Below, piece by piece: positions 1-9,592 of a DNA stretch of 64,000 nt; the first letter of the stretch is position 1, and each line of letters starts with the position of its first letter. This DNA comes from Eukaryota sp. TZLM1-RC (lineage: Eukaryota > Metamonada: BaSk clade), in assembly GCA_040285825.1 (NCBI GenBank), contig JAUPSS010000007.1, positions 520,501 through 584,500 of the forward strand, read 5' to 3'. The position numbers and the translations under genes are program-made. The notes beneath the pieces were generated by a model. That model saw only the letters and a program-made list of their open reading frames with translations, ran no database searches and was not told the origin of the DNA.

Positions 1-1500
1 AATTTGTTCGCGGTTTAACAATTTTTAGAAAAATTAGACAAGGATCTTAGTTTTATTGCTAATTGAGAAATTGAAAACAACATCAAAATTTTTGCTTTTA
101 AGAATGTGTTATTTTGGAAGATTCGCTCATTTTTTATACACAACTACCCTTCGGAATCTCACAATTTTTGCAGATCTTTGTACAAACTTCGATTCTATTT
201 TTTTCTTCTTTATTGGAAGTAAATGAGTCATTGATTTGAAGTCATGTATTGTGTTCTGCGGATTTCGGTGAAATTTGTTACACCAAATCCTCGATTTTGT
301 GCAAAGCAGCTTTTTCAGGAGGAGGAAGAAGCTTCAAGTTTGAATTCCCCCTAAGGTTCCCTTATGATGTTCATCTGATCCATAGTGAATCACATTTTTA
401 CTGTAATCAACTTCAATTTAAATTGGATCATTTGCCTACTGATATTCGGATTCAGTTTTGCCTCAGAATGTTCGAGAAATAATTCACCGATAACTCGCAA
501 ATTTACGTTTTTGCCTAAAAAAGCCCCAGCACCATTTGGTTAAGATTGAAAGCTTGGATTATGAAGTAAAACTTGGCCTGGTCGAAACTGAAAATCCCGC
601 TGTCGATAATGTTTTAAAGGACATTCGTGATATTTCTGCTGCTGCTGTAGTAGTAACTCAAATTCCCTTTGTTGATGGACTTTTGTTGCAATCAAAATGA
701 ATGGCTTTTTAACATGCGTTTTCGTTGTTATATATGATCAAACAATTTGCCCAATCATTTAACATGTAAATGGGGTAAACCTCTTTTGTTTACTCTTCTT
801 TTGAACTGTGAACATTTCATTACATTTAAAAGTAAAGTGCATTATATTGTCAGGGACCAAATTTATGTAATGTGTAAATTATATCGAGAAGAGTCCTTGA
901 AGAGCCTTTGATATCAAATTTAATTCTTGATGACCCCAATTTTGATAGTACGCGCTGAAACAGAGTTTTTATGGGTCTGACAAGAGGTGATTTTGTGGTT
1001 GTCGGCTTAAATTGTGGTTTTACTGTTTTAAACGCCTTGTCCATTGACCCTTCTAATTCTTCTAACGAACATTTCATTAGTTCAAATGTCCACAAATCTG
1101 TTTTTGCTGGCAAAATATACAAAACTGCTAAATACGCAAAATCCATTTCCTCTGTAAATGAAAATTCTCCTGCTCAATATAATTTTCCCTTTGTTTTTTC
1201 TTTGCTTGCATCTATAGGTCAAGCTGCTATGGCCTTCTTCGAGAATTTTAATGTAGTTGTTGAGGGAAGAACTGGAAGAATTTTCAATCGTGTTTATTGG
1301 CAAAACAGAACTGTATTTTCTACTTTTGAGGGAATGGAGATATTAACTTCTCATTCACTCTCTTCATTTGGTAAATTTTCTGAATCTTTAGTAATTAATT
1401 GTTTTGATGTAGGAAATGCAAGTTTTGAGGATGTGAGCCTTTAGTTGTTTATTTGGTGATTTTTAATTCCTTATTCCATAAATGAATAATTCCATTGAAA
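1..1500 (+). mobile_element. LINE family F2, partial decayed copy (3' half)
   Basis: This is the downstream half of a non-LTR retrotransposon, running in from the window edge. Translated blocks match the intact-looking F2 units at 54.5-58.6 kb: at 249-482 a segment with SSILCKAAFSGGG and HLI, at about 800-890 the block C-x5-F-I/H-F-K-S-x-V-x5-RDQ-Y-x-MCK, and at 971-1444 the endonuclease half with RGDFVVVGLN and the tail FPFVFSLLASIG. The 971-1444 stretch is still an open 157-residue frame, but the parts between are broken by stops and shifts. The element family encodes reverse transcriptase plus a restriction-like endonuclease; here only the part after the RT core is in view. It ends close to the decayed tail after 1444, where a TTA-rich tract begins. 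Confidence 0.75.
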
Positions 1501-1529
1501 AAAACCAAAAAATTGTTTTACACTTATTA

Positions 1530-1592
1530 CATTATTCATTATATATTATTTATTATTTATTTATTATTTATATTTATTATTTATTATTATTG
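1530..1592. repeat. TTA/TTTA-rich simple repeat
   Basis: A run of TTATTATTTATTTATTATTTA-like units separates the end of the F2 copy from the start of the F1 LINE. It may be a degenerate tail or a pre-existing microsatellite into which the F1 element inserted. Confidence 0.7.
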
Positions 1593-1899
1593 GGAATTTT
1601 TTTGGTTCTTTTTGTCCTCCTTTTTAACAAAATTTCGTAAATATTTCCGAAGATTTAACTAATATAGCACCGAGAAATCAGTCATCCGAGAAATTAAGTG
1701 AAATATTTGAAGAAAAATGCTTTGACAACAAATGGTCCAAGGCTTTGTCAGCTTTAAGTCCCGGAGTTAAAGCACCCAACAATGAAAATACAATAGATCA
1801 ACTGAAAATACTTCATCCTTATGAAGACCCTATAATGGATCAAAATTTCTACAGCACATACTGGGAAAATTATCCATTGATGCCATCAGAAGTTTTTTC

Positions 1900-2884
1900 A
1901 AAGTGGTTATCAAAAAGAGACCTCGTGGTAAGTCTGCCGGACTTTCTGGTATTACTATTGATCATGTAAAAGCCGCGATTATTTTTTCAGAAGATTGCCT
2001 TGATTTATTGACCAAATTTTTCAACCAAATATTATCTGGTCAACGCAAATACCCAAAAGAATTAAGAAGTTCTCGTTTGACTGCACTTGTCAAAAATTCA
2101 AAAATGGATGTTCGTCCTATTGCAGTCTCTGAGAGCTTACACAATATTTTTTCTGCGTGTTGCTTAAGCAGGTTCAATGAAAAAGCTAAAAAGATTTTAT
2201 TACCCTTTCAATATGGTATAAATACTACAGATGGACTCTTCAGCGATATTTGCTACTGATGTCTTATTTCGTCAAAATGAATCCAATGTTTGCATGTCAT
2301 TGGATTTTAGTAATGCTTTCAATTCACTAAGTCGTCGCAGTTTCCATGGTGCTCTATTGCAATATATGCCGGAATTAATACCATATTTTCAATCAACATA
2401 TTGCACATATTCTAATTTACATTTTGGTAACAACATTTTGAGTTCATCAAGTGGCGTAAAGCAAGGAGATCCGTTAGGACCTCTGTTGTTTTGTTTGGCC
2501 ATTCATCCTATTTTATTGCAAATTCAAGAGATGTTTCCTTCACTAAAAATGATTGCATATATAGATGATGTTGTGCTTATTGGTGATTTAAATATTGTGA
2601 AACAAGCAACTGTATGTTTTTAAGAATTATTTACCAAAATTGGTCTCCGACTTAATTTACTTAAATGTGTTTTGTTATCGAATTCTCCAGTTTCCACAAT
2701 AATTGATGATATTGAAATTCAAGCCAAATTATATTCAATTGATGCTATTCGTCATTTGGGTTCGTTTTTAGGAAATAATGATGAAATTACCAAAAAATTG
2801 TTTGAAAAGTTGAACTCAATTTCTGACAAAATTGTCCGAATGATGAATTTAGATATAAAAAACACATTAAATTTACCATTATAA
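1900..2884 (+). pseudogene. reverse transcriptase domain of F1 LINE, broken
   Basis: The frame holds the classic non-LTR RT motifs. SGITIDHVK and the RPIAVSE block precede motif A (SLDFSNAF), the very typical GVKQGDPLGPLLF and motif C YIDDV at about 2562. The catalytic Asp pair is intact, but the protein is split by a frameshift near 2240 and by TAA at 2621. The paralogue at 27.2-27.7 kb (minus) reads AAA at the place of this TAA, showing that the stop is a local point mutation. Confidence 0.88.
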
Positions 2885-3478
2885 GACTGTGTTTTAGTTC
2901 CAATTTTAATCATATATTTCGATCTACAAATCCTCTCGTCACTAGACCTTTGGCTCAAAAGTTTGTGGAGTTACGTGCAAAAGTTCTGTCTCAATTACTG
3001 GGATGAAAAATAATTCAAATTCCAGATCATGCTTACCTTAGTCCACATTATGGTGGTTTAGGGTGGACGAAGGCTTCTATTGTTACCTCAAGTGCTTTTG
3101 TTGGTGGATACAGAAATGCAATCTTTGAGTTTTCCCAAAAATTTGCAGATTGGGAAGATTTATTGATGATAACGCAAAGTTCCACTGTTTTTGCATAACG
3201 TGAAGAAATTACAAGAATTGATGTAGAAAATGGGGTCGATGTTTTGCCCAATCATTCAATGGCAATATTCCCAAAAAAATGTTTTAAATTTGAAGGCCAC
3301 TCTTCGAACATTACAGAAACGATTGACTGGAATGTATGAAGAAGATCTTTATAATAATATATGCAGCTCGGCTGTTTTAAATCAAGATCTTCACTCATTG
3401 TTATTGGAAAAGGGTGTTTGTGAAAACTAGTCATCAGATTCTTCACTTTTTGTAGCCATTGTACCACGAAGATTTGGA

Positions 3479-4198
3479 TTGTGTGCCACTAATGAAGCAT
3501 TTGTAACAAAAATGAGATTATATTTCAATAATCCCATTAATCAATTATTATCAAAAGAAAAATGTATTTGTTCGAATTCACCTCAACTCACTTTGCGCCA
3601 TGCTCTGAATTGTTCCAAATTGATAACTGATCGTTTTTCATTACATGATGCTGTTAGAGACACTGTATTCAATATGGCACAAACTGCAGGAATTTCGTGT
3701 ATCAGAGAGCCCCTGCTGAAGGAAACACTTTCTCTGAACAATTTTGGCGCTGATGATAGAGGTGATGTATACTGTGATTGGATTGATAATTCTGAAGCTA
3801 TTGTTGACTTTGGCTCATGTAATGTTGCAAATGATACTTTGGTTCACAGAAGAAAACTTAATCCTGTGGTTGCTCTGGATTTTAAAGCAAAACAGAAACA
3901 TAGAAAATATGATAAAGATATTGAAGAGGCTAATGTCGATAGAAATACACAGCTGGTTTTTATTGCTTTCCCATTTTCGATAAATGGAAGATTATCAGAT
4001 GAAGCAGAAACTTTTTTGAATGACTTCCAAAAATTGGTGCAAGAAATAACAATGAAAAGACTTGATATTATTTTATGGCGTTCACGGATTCAATTTGCCA
4101 TTTTTAATAGATTACCACGGTTTTTCAATCGAATAAGAGAAGCTTTAGCTAGACAGCAAGCAGATCAAGATTTTGCTGAGGAAATCTTGGTTCAATGA
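3479..4198 (+). CDS. F1 LINE C-terminal zinc finger and restriction-like endonuclease
   Basis: An open frame of about 239 residues forms the end of the F1 polyprotein. Near its residues 35-55 is a Cys-x-Cys-x(n)-His-x4-Cys finger (CICSNSPQLTLRHALNC) followed by the HDAVRDTVF helix usual after this finger in R2-like LINEs. The endonuclease core follows: RGDVYCDWIDN, EAIVDF and LDFKAKQKHRKY, the last with the K..KY signature of restriction-like LINE endonucleases. In the ancestral protein it was continuous with the RT part through the TAG at 3428; the first ATG chosen here is probably internal and not a true start. Confidence 0.8.
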   Translation: MCATNEAFVTKMRLYFNNPINQLLSKEKCICSNSPQLTLRHALNCSKLITDRFSLHDAVRDTVFNMAQTAGISCIREPLLKETLSLNNFGADDRGDVYCDWIDNSEAIVDFGSCNVANDTLVHRRKLNPVVALDFKAKQKHRKYDKDIEEANVDRNTQLVFIAFPFSINGRLSDEAETFLNDFQKLVQEITMKRLDIILWRSRIQFAIFNRLPRFFNRIREALARQQADQDFAEEILVQ

Positions 4199-4251
4199 TA
4201 GTCGTCCCATTAGTTATGAGTTAATTTAATTAAGTGTGCAAATTCAATAAA

Positions 4252-5122
4252 TATTATAATGGTTACATTGATTCAAAACAAAATTTAACTATTTCTAACA
4301 AATATATCTTCAAATACATTCCCATTGGTGATCCAACTATGAAATTAGAACCAGTTCAACACAAAACATTTGAATTGTAGGAAAAAGGTAAACCTTTTGA
4401 TTTACTCACTTTTACCTGGTATAATAAATAATAAAAGTGCAAAAATGGGTGGTTCAAGGTGGAAATTTGAAACACTGAAAAAAACCATCTTTATGCACGA
4501 TCAAGACCTTTACACTAATGACAACTGTTGCTCTCTACTCCTTCTTCATTGATTCAGTTTGGGAATAACCTCTTGTTTGAGCAGCGAGCTCTTCCTCGTG
4601 TTTAGCAGCTTCCATTCGTACTGGATTCTTGGTCTTTTTCTTTTGTCCGGGTTGTTTTCTAGGGTTTGGCATTGAAGTAAAGGATTTTTGAATGGGAAAT
4701 CTGAATGTTTCTTTCAACACTACAAAGATGTCCTTCTAAGAAATCCTAAAGATGCTCTTTGGAGATGTTGTGGAGATGATGAATTGAAGTTTTTGTCTAT
4801 CAAGTGAATTCTCATCCATGTTTTTATTCTTTTTGTTATTCAACAGAAATTGATTTTTTATGTTAAATTCGTCATCAACATCCTTTCACCACAACAGACC
4901 TCTTTGTGAATTTCTCTGACTGCCATAGTCAAGTTGATGTGAAGGAGACTGTTAGTAGTGGTGAAGAGAATTTCAGAATTTTGGTAAAACTCAAAAAATC
5001 GTTAAACTTCAGTTTAATGGTATTTCAAATTTACCCTATACAACACTCATACAATATGAACTATGACAAACAGGCAGAAGTAGTTGAAAGAAAGTAGACA
5101 TTATTTACAAGAAACTCAAACA
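4252..5122. other. intergenic, one possible small ORF
   Basis: This AT-rich stretch lies between the F1 element and the phospholipase gene. The only segment with protein-like composition is the 45-residue frame at 4535-4672 on the minus strand, listed separately. Nothing else was recognised. Confidence 0.5.
4535..4672 (-). CDS. small basic hypothetical protein
   Basis: A 45-residue frame starts with ATG and reads MPNPRKQPGQKKKTKN, then an acidic helix-like part ending in SMKKE. Its base composition is less AT-biased than the surroundings, which suggests coding. It is not recognised. It could be a tiny gene or one exon of a gene whose other exons were not found. Confidence 0.3.
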   Translation of the reverse strand: MPNPRKQPGQKKKTKNPVRMEAAKHEEELAAQTRGYSQTESMKKE

Positions 5123-6346
5123 TTAAGTGGTGAAAGCTTCAGCTAAAAATATCGAAGCAGGTCTGGAGCCCCAATATGAGGTATGTGATTTAAGGCCATC
5201 AATTACTCTAGAGAACGATCTCTGTTCAATGACGTAATCAAACCGACAATTAAGATCGTTATCGTGTGGAGATTGATGAACTATCCTCTTAACAGAGCTT
5301 GTCTGACCTTCTTCTTCATCGTCTAAATCACATGCTGCAGTATAGTCTACGCCATCTTCACTGGAAGAGGAAATGGAAAACTTTGGGGAGGTGTTTTCTT
5401 CGGCCGTAACAGGTATATCAGCAATCTCAATATCAGCTTTGTTCATGAATCTTTTGGCAAACGTAGAGAATCTACTCGAGGCAGTACTAGGGTTGTAACA
5501 TACCACAGGATTCATTGGAACATATTTCCCATCAAACAGTGGTTCTATTCTATACGCCAATGCGTCCTCCTTATTCAAGAGGGAATACCAGTTTGCACAA
5601 ACAGGAACCCTAATACATTTGTGGGGAATAACTTCTTCTTCCAAGTTCATCATCATTGATAAGGCAGTTCCCATAGAAATAAATGTGTGAATGTGGAAGG
5701 GTAGCGGTGGTACTGTGACGGACTCACTGAGGCTGTGACAAAACATAGGCTCCACATTGTTATCAAGGAGATGGTCTATCAAATGAATCATGTTACCTTC
5801 ACGATTAAAGGCGTCTTCTATTGGAGTTTCAGGTTTACATTGCCTCGATAGGATGTAATGTGCTATTTGTGCACCTTGTGAGTGCCCAAGTACAGAGACC
5901 TTTCCTTTAAAATCAGGGAAATCCATAAGAATGTTGGAATAAGCTTCGCACATTCTTCTCGTAACCCATGCCACTATCTGTTGACGATGTCTTTGTAAAC
6001 ACCAGAGAACCACATCTAAACATAGATTTTCACTAACAGTTCGCCATAAACCTAGTTGAGAAGGGTCCTCTGAGCCTATACGCAGTGCAGCGAGCCAAGA
6101 TTCCTTGTCTGAATGGATGGCATTATGCCATGAAATCGGAATCAGTTTGATGGAATCCAATGATTCATCATCACCTGTAAAGTATTGCGATATGGACTGA
6201 TTAATATTAAGCTGAAGCATCTCAGCATTAGTGATGTGTTTAGTTTCCTGTCCAATTCCAAAGACAACAAAGACTATATGAGTGGGAGTAGTGTTATCGA
6301 TCACCTCAGGTTTGTTGTGGCGTCGAAACAAAGATCCAAAAGGCAT
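5123..6346 (-). CDS. DDHD-domain phospholipase (PA-PLA1 family)
   Basis: The 407-residue single-exon product belongs to the intracellular phospholipase A1 / DDHD family, whose members act on phosphatidic acid or other phospholipids on ER and Golgi membranes. The nucleophile elbow GHSQG is at residues 154-158 in VSVLGHSQGAQIAHYIL. The DDHD domain follows: the first Asp at 261 in the block ending AYRIEPL, the second at 370 in RFDYVIE, and the His at 388 in SHTSYWGS near the C-terminus. About 60 Ser/Glu-rich residues (300-360) sit between them as an insertion. No WWE or SAM domain is present, so it is a short form. The ATG at 6344-6346 fits the start of the family core closely. Confidence 0.88.
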   Translation of the reverse strand: MPFGSLFRRHNKPEVIDNTTPTHIVFVVFGIGQETKHITNAEMLQLNINQSISQYFTGDDESLDSIKLIPISWHNAIHSDKESWLAALRIGSEDPSQLGLWRTVSENLCLDVVLWCLQRHRQQIVAWVTRRMCEAYSNILMDFPDFKGKVSVLGHSQGAQIAHYILSRQCKPETPIEDAFNREGNMIHLIDHLLDNNVEPMFCHSLSESVTVPPLPFHIHTFISMGTALSMMMNLEEEVIPHKCIRVPVCANWYSLLNKEDALAYRIEPLFDGKYVPMNPVVCYNPSTASSRFSTFAKRFMNKADIEIADIPVTAEENTSPKFSISSSSEDGVDYTAACDLDDEEEGQTSSVKRIVHQSPHDNDLNCRFDYVIEQRSFSRVIDGLKSHTSYWGSRPASIFLAEAFTT

Positions 6347-7013
6347 GGTGTTTGAATGTCGATAAGGGAAAGTGATGAAGAAAAGATGACGTTTTAATTA
6401 CTGCTGTTTGTGTAATAAAATCTTCATGCTGAAATAACTCTTTTACATCTTGTGAACTCTGGCTGATCCCTATTTCACTAACCAAGAAAAACATCTACAA
6501 ACAAAGACTGTTTCAAACGAAACAAAAATCATTTCCTGTTGTTATTAATTCAGGGTGCCCTCCATGTAACCAAGATTCTTTGATTCGGTAGAGCAATCGT
6601 TTATGTTTTGATGGTGCTGTCATTGGTGAATTTCACCATTTGTTGAATAGGCCTAGTATAAACATTTGCTCAAAACATTAAATACTTGAAATGATCAACC
6701 TTCACAACTTTAGATTATAGCAGTATTGGTGATAGCTAACACTGTTTTCCTCCTTCAAACTTGGTTAATGATTCATTATATAGTTTTACACTCACATTTT
6801 GATGATATTGGATAGTGTTTGGAATTTTACCATTTGAGACCTAGACTACATTAAATACATTGGAGAAATTAACAAATTTATTTTATTTATTTCTGACAAT
6901 ATAAATACAAAGTAGAATACAATTAATCAGTGAAAAACGCCTAAAGAAATAAAAAGTTTAAAGTACAAATATACAATTATTAAAAATATTATTATTATTA
7001 ATATAAAAAAAGA
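6347..7013. other. intergenic region, no gene seen
   Basis: AT-rich sequence between two minus-strand genes. It should hold the promoter of the phospholipase gene and the 3' end of the FAM194-thioredoxin gene. No coding block or element was recognised. Confidence 0.5.
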
Positions 7014-8351
7014 CTACTGATTTTTAAACTGATTTTTGAGACCTTCTAATTCTTCTACTAATGACGAAATCTTCTGGTAACTTGGAGGAAACTTTAGATC
7101 CAAATTTAAAAATTTTCCCTTGTCAACCTGCTCCTGACAATGTTTAAGAGTTGCTAAAACAGCTGAAGAATGGATAATATTACCAATCAAGTTATAACCA
7201 GCATAGACAGGCTTACCATTGGCAAAACAAAGAAAAGCAGGAAAATCTATTATATTCATAGATTCAATGACAGAAAAACATTGCGGCGAATTCAGTGTGA
7301 ATGTTATTAATGAAATATTTGGAAACTGATCCCTTCTTCTCTCCAAGATTTCAAAATTTGCTTGTTCCATTGCAACCATACACTTTCGACAATCTTTTTC
7401 TTCTGCAGAATCAATAATGATTGATATAAAACAGAAACCGCTGGACTTGACCTCGTCAAATCTTGACCAATGAAGACTTTCTACCTTTTTACGCTGTGGT
7501 TTTTTTGATAGAAAAGGTACCAGTAGGGGATTGGTGATTTGAGTTTTTGACTCCCTGGAACGGCAACTACGACTAATCGCTCTCAACTGTTTCCTTGACT
7601 GATAGAGACTAAATTGGTCCAACTCAAGTGATTTCTCCAGAATATTGACCTCATTTTGAACTTTTCTCTTGAATTCAGACCTTTTTGTGGGTGAATATGA
7701 CCCTTTTTTAAAACATCCTGGTAACTTTTTTACAAAATCATCACACTCAATGACAATCTCTTGCAAGTCAGAGTTAGACAAAACTCTTTCAGACTTTGGC
7801 GGAACAGAGGGAACCAGGGGAGAATAATGCCGACTTTCTTTAAGTTTCTCCCTTGAAAATACAAGACTTTTGGTGGCTAAATCACGACCAATAACTTTGG
7901 TTAAATACGTGCCCCCAGCAAGAGTATTCTCTCTAGCCAGATTGTATGATATTTTGGTCTGTGATCCCGTGTCACGCTGTGGTGATGAAGTATCTTGGAA
8001 ATCAAGGAGAATTTCAAATTCATTGTTGATGGTGATGTAAAAGTCATTTGTTAAGGTGAAAGAATGGTTGTTTTCCTCATTAAACCAAGACCATTCATAT
8101 AGTGTTGTTGAAGTCTTCCCTTTGTTTGATTCTGTTACAAGAAGACCATTCTTCTTACAAGTGAAGATGGGTTCTCCATTAGGAAGATTAGCAGATCCGA
8201 GTCCTTGTGGGTTGAATGATAGTATGATGTTACCCTTTGTGCAAAAACCAACAGTGTTAAAGCCACCTGATTTAAGACAGGTTCGAACTATTGCAAGAGA
8301 TCCAGATACATAAAATATAGATTCGGAACCGTCATTGCTGCGCTGTCGCAT
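7014..8351 (-). CDS. FAM194 (ERICH6-like) domain fused to thioredoxin-like domain
   Basis: The 445-residue product starts with a FAM194 domain (about residues 1-145): DGSESIFYVSGSLAI, then ILSFNPQGLGSANLPNGEP and YEWSWF, the pattern seen in glutamate-rich protein 6. A charged linker with coiled-coil potential (190-290) leads to a thioredoxin-like domain (about 295-395) with a CRKC redox pair at 321-324 and a cis-proline segment DFPAFLCFANGKPVY at 369-383. FAM194 proteins are of unknown role; their spread among flagellated eukaryotes suggests a ciliary link, which is inference here. The thioredoxin domain has both cysteines, so it may be redox active. The frame is intact and the ATG at 8349-8351 sits just before the FAM194 core. 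Confidence 0.8.
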   Translation of the reverse strand: MRQRSNDGSESIFYVSGSLAIVRTCLKSGGFNTVGFCTKGNIILSFNPQGLGSANLPNGEPIFTCKKNGLLVTESNKGKTSTTLYEWSWFNEENNHSFTLTNDFYITINNEFEILLDFQDTSSPQRDTGSQTKISYNLARENTLAGGTYLTKVIGRDLATKSLVFSREKLKESRHYSPLVPSVPPKSERVLSNSDLQEIVIECDDFVKKLPGCFKKGSYSPTKRSEFKRKVQNEVNILEKSLELDQFSLYQSRKQLRAISRSCRSRESKTQITNPLLVPFLSKKPQRKKVESLHWSRFDEVKSSGFCFISIIIDSAEEKDCRKCMVAMEQANFEILERRRDQFPNISLITFTLNSPQCFSVIESMNIIDFPAFLCFANGKPVYAGYNLIGNIIHSSAVLATLKHCQEQVDKGKFLNLDLKFPPSYQKISSLVEELEGLKNQFKNQ

Positions 8352-8929
8352 AAGTAGGATGGTGCTTTATAATAAATGGCAAATGAAAGACGTTCAAATT
8401 CAATTATTTCTTTTGATTCAACACACAAATATTCTACTTCAACTTCAAGTTGAACTCTACAAACTTCACCATGACTAAATTTTTCAACAAAGTTTGGAGA
8501 AGTAAAACACAGTTTAAGTCAATGGTGGTCAAATATATCATTGATTGTTGGCCTTCAAATGAGAGTGTTCGGTTCGGGTCCAAATTCATAAAAAAATTGC
8601 CGTATAATATTTTTGAACATGTTGTCTTGAAGCTGTCATCATAAAAGTAATTTGCTCAGCTAGCATAATGGCTGACGGCAACAATTACTTGTGGCAAGTA
8701 TAATATGACATATGAAATCTTAAATAATTGAAAAATTAGTATCAAATTTTCAAAATGAATTTTCATAGAAGGCTTTTCTTCCAATATTGATTTTTCACTT
8801 GCAATGAGTGATACATCATCTGCACCGTTTGATATCCTTGATGATGAACTTTTGGTCGATGCAATCGGTGACTTTTATCCTGAACTACCATTTAATCCAC
8901 TTTCTGATATGTTGTTTTTATTAATAATT
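8352..8929. other. intergenic region with one short ORF
   Basis: Contains the upstream region of the FAM194-thioredoxin gene. A plus-strand ATG frame at 8471-8644 (58 codons) reads plausibly, with SMVVKYIIDCWPSNESVRFG, but has no recognised relative. No other feature was found. Confidence 0.4.
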
Positions 8930-9400
8930 TCATTAAAAACCTATAAATCAACATCTAAAAAATCCATCTCTCCCAAAACAAACACACTAGACAAAACAAA
9001 AACAACTCTCTCATAGTGAGATCCAAGAGAAAGCAAAGCATCAGAAACCATTTTCAACATCCCCTAAAAAATAGAAAACACAATTCTATTATGCCAAAAC
9101 AATCTGTTGATATTTCTGTTACTTCTTCTCTTTACGACCATTTCAAAATCTTGCAAAAAACGTATAACCGTTGGAGCTAGTGAAACAAAAAAGAGAAAAT
9201 ACAGATGGATACAAATTGTATTTTGCATGCTGTTGGACTGGCCAATTTGAACTAAGGTACATTGTTTTATTTGATTTTGAAATTTTCAGCATTTGAAAGA
9301 GGATTATGAATTTCAGAATTAACAAGTCTTTCATTTGGGGCATAACAAGGATCAACAGACATTACATCCAAGAAACTGAATATGATGGTTCTTTCTGATA
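8930..9400 (-). mobile_element. LINE family F2 fragment (endonuclease tail)
   Basis: Read on the minus strand this gives blocks shared with other F2 tails: YPSVFSLF, SSNGYTFF, then NRIVFSIF and GMLKMVSDALLSLGSHYE followed by SSVFVLGEMDFLDVD. It is closest to the copies at 31.6-32.0 and 42.4-43.0 kb. Frameshifts separate the blocks, so it is a dead fragment. Its 3' end points left, toward the FAM194-thioredoxin gene. Confidence 0.7.
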
Positions 9401-9592
9401 TGTTATCCCCAATTATGTCTTCTGAAATCCATAATAATGCACATATACCTGACCATTCATATTCTGAACTACCGTTAAATTTATTATTTTATGCTTTATC
9501 CCGAACTTTTTCCGCTTTGGTAAAATTCGAAAAATCTAACAAATTTCAATAAGGATTTTACATCATTTTTCCCAATAAAACAATTCATTGTA

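Larger units (their letters stand above)
1620..4251 (+). mobile_element. LINE family F1, longest copy (RT plus restriction-like endonuclease)
   Basis: This is the most complete F1 non-LTR retrotransposon in the window. The frame can be followed through an N-terminal block (EKLSEIFEEKCF, then SAGLSGITIDHVK), the RT core (DVRPIAVSESL, SLDFSNAFNSL, GVKQGDPLGPLLF, YIDDV) and a C-terminal half with a Cys-x-Cys...His-x4-Cys finger and an endonuclease core. Several lesions break it: a shift near 1920, another near 2240, TAA at 2621, a one-base loss near 2860 and TAG at 3428. The 3' end, AATTCAATAAA at about 4241-4251, is the same in four other copies. The 5' end is not certain. The order RT, zinc finger, PD-(D/E)xK domain is that of R2/NeSL/CRE-type LINEs; which clade cannot be settled by eye. 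Confidence 0.9.

Noticed and set aside
1530-1592. A poly(A)-like LINE tail
   Set aside because: The tract is TTA/TTTA-rich and follows non-homologous sequence; F1 copies end at AATAAA without such a tail.
7901-8351. A stand-alone plus-strand gene at 8056-8313
   Set aside because: It is antisense to the conserved FAM194 domain.
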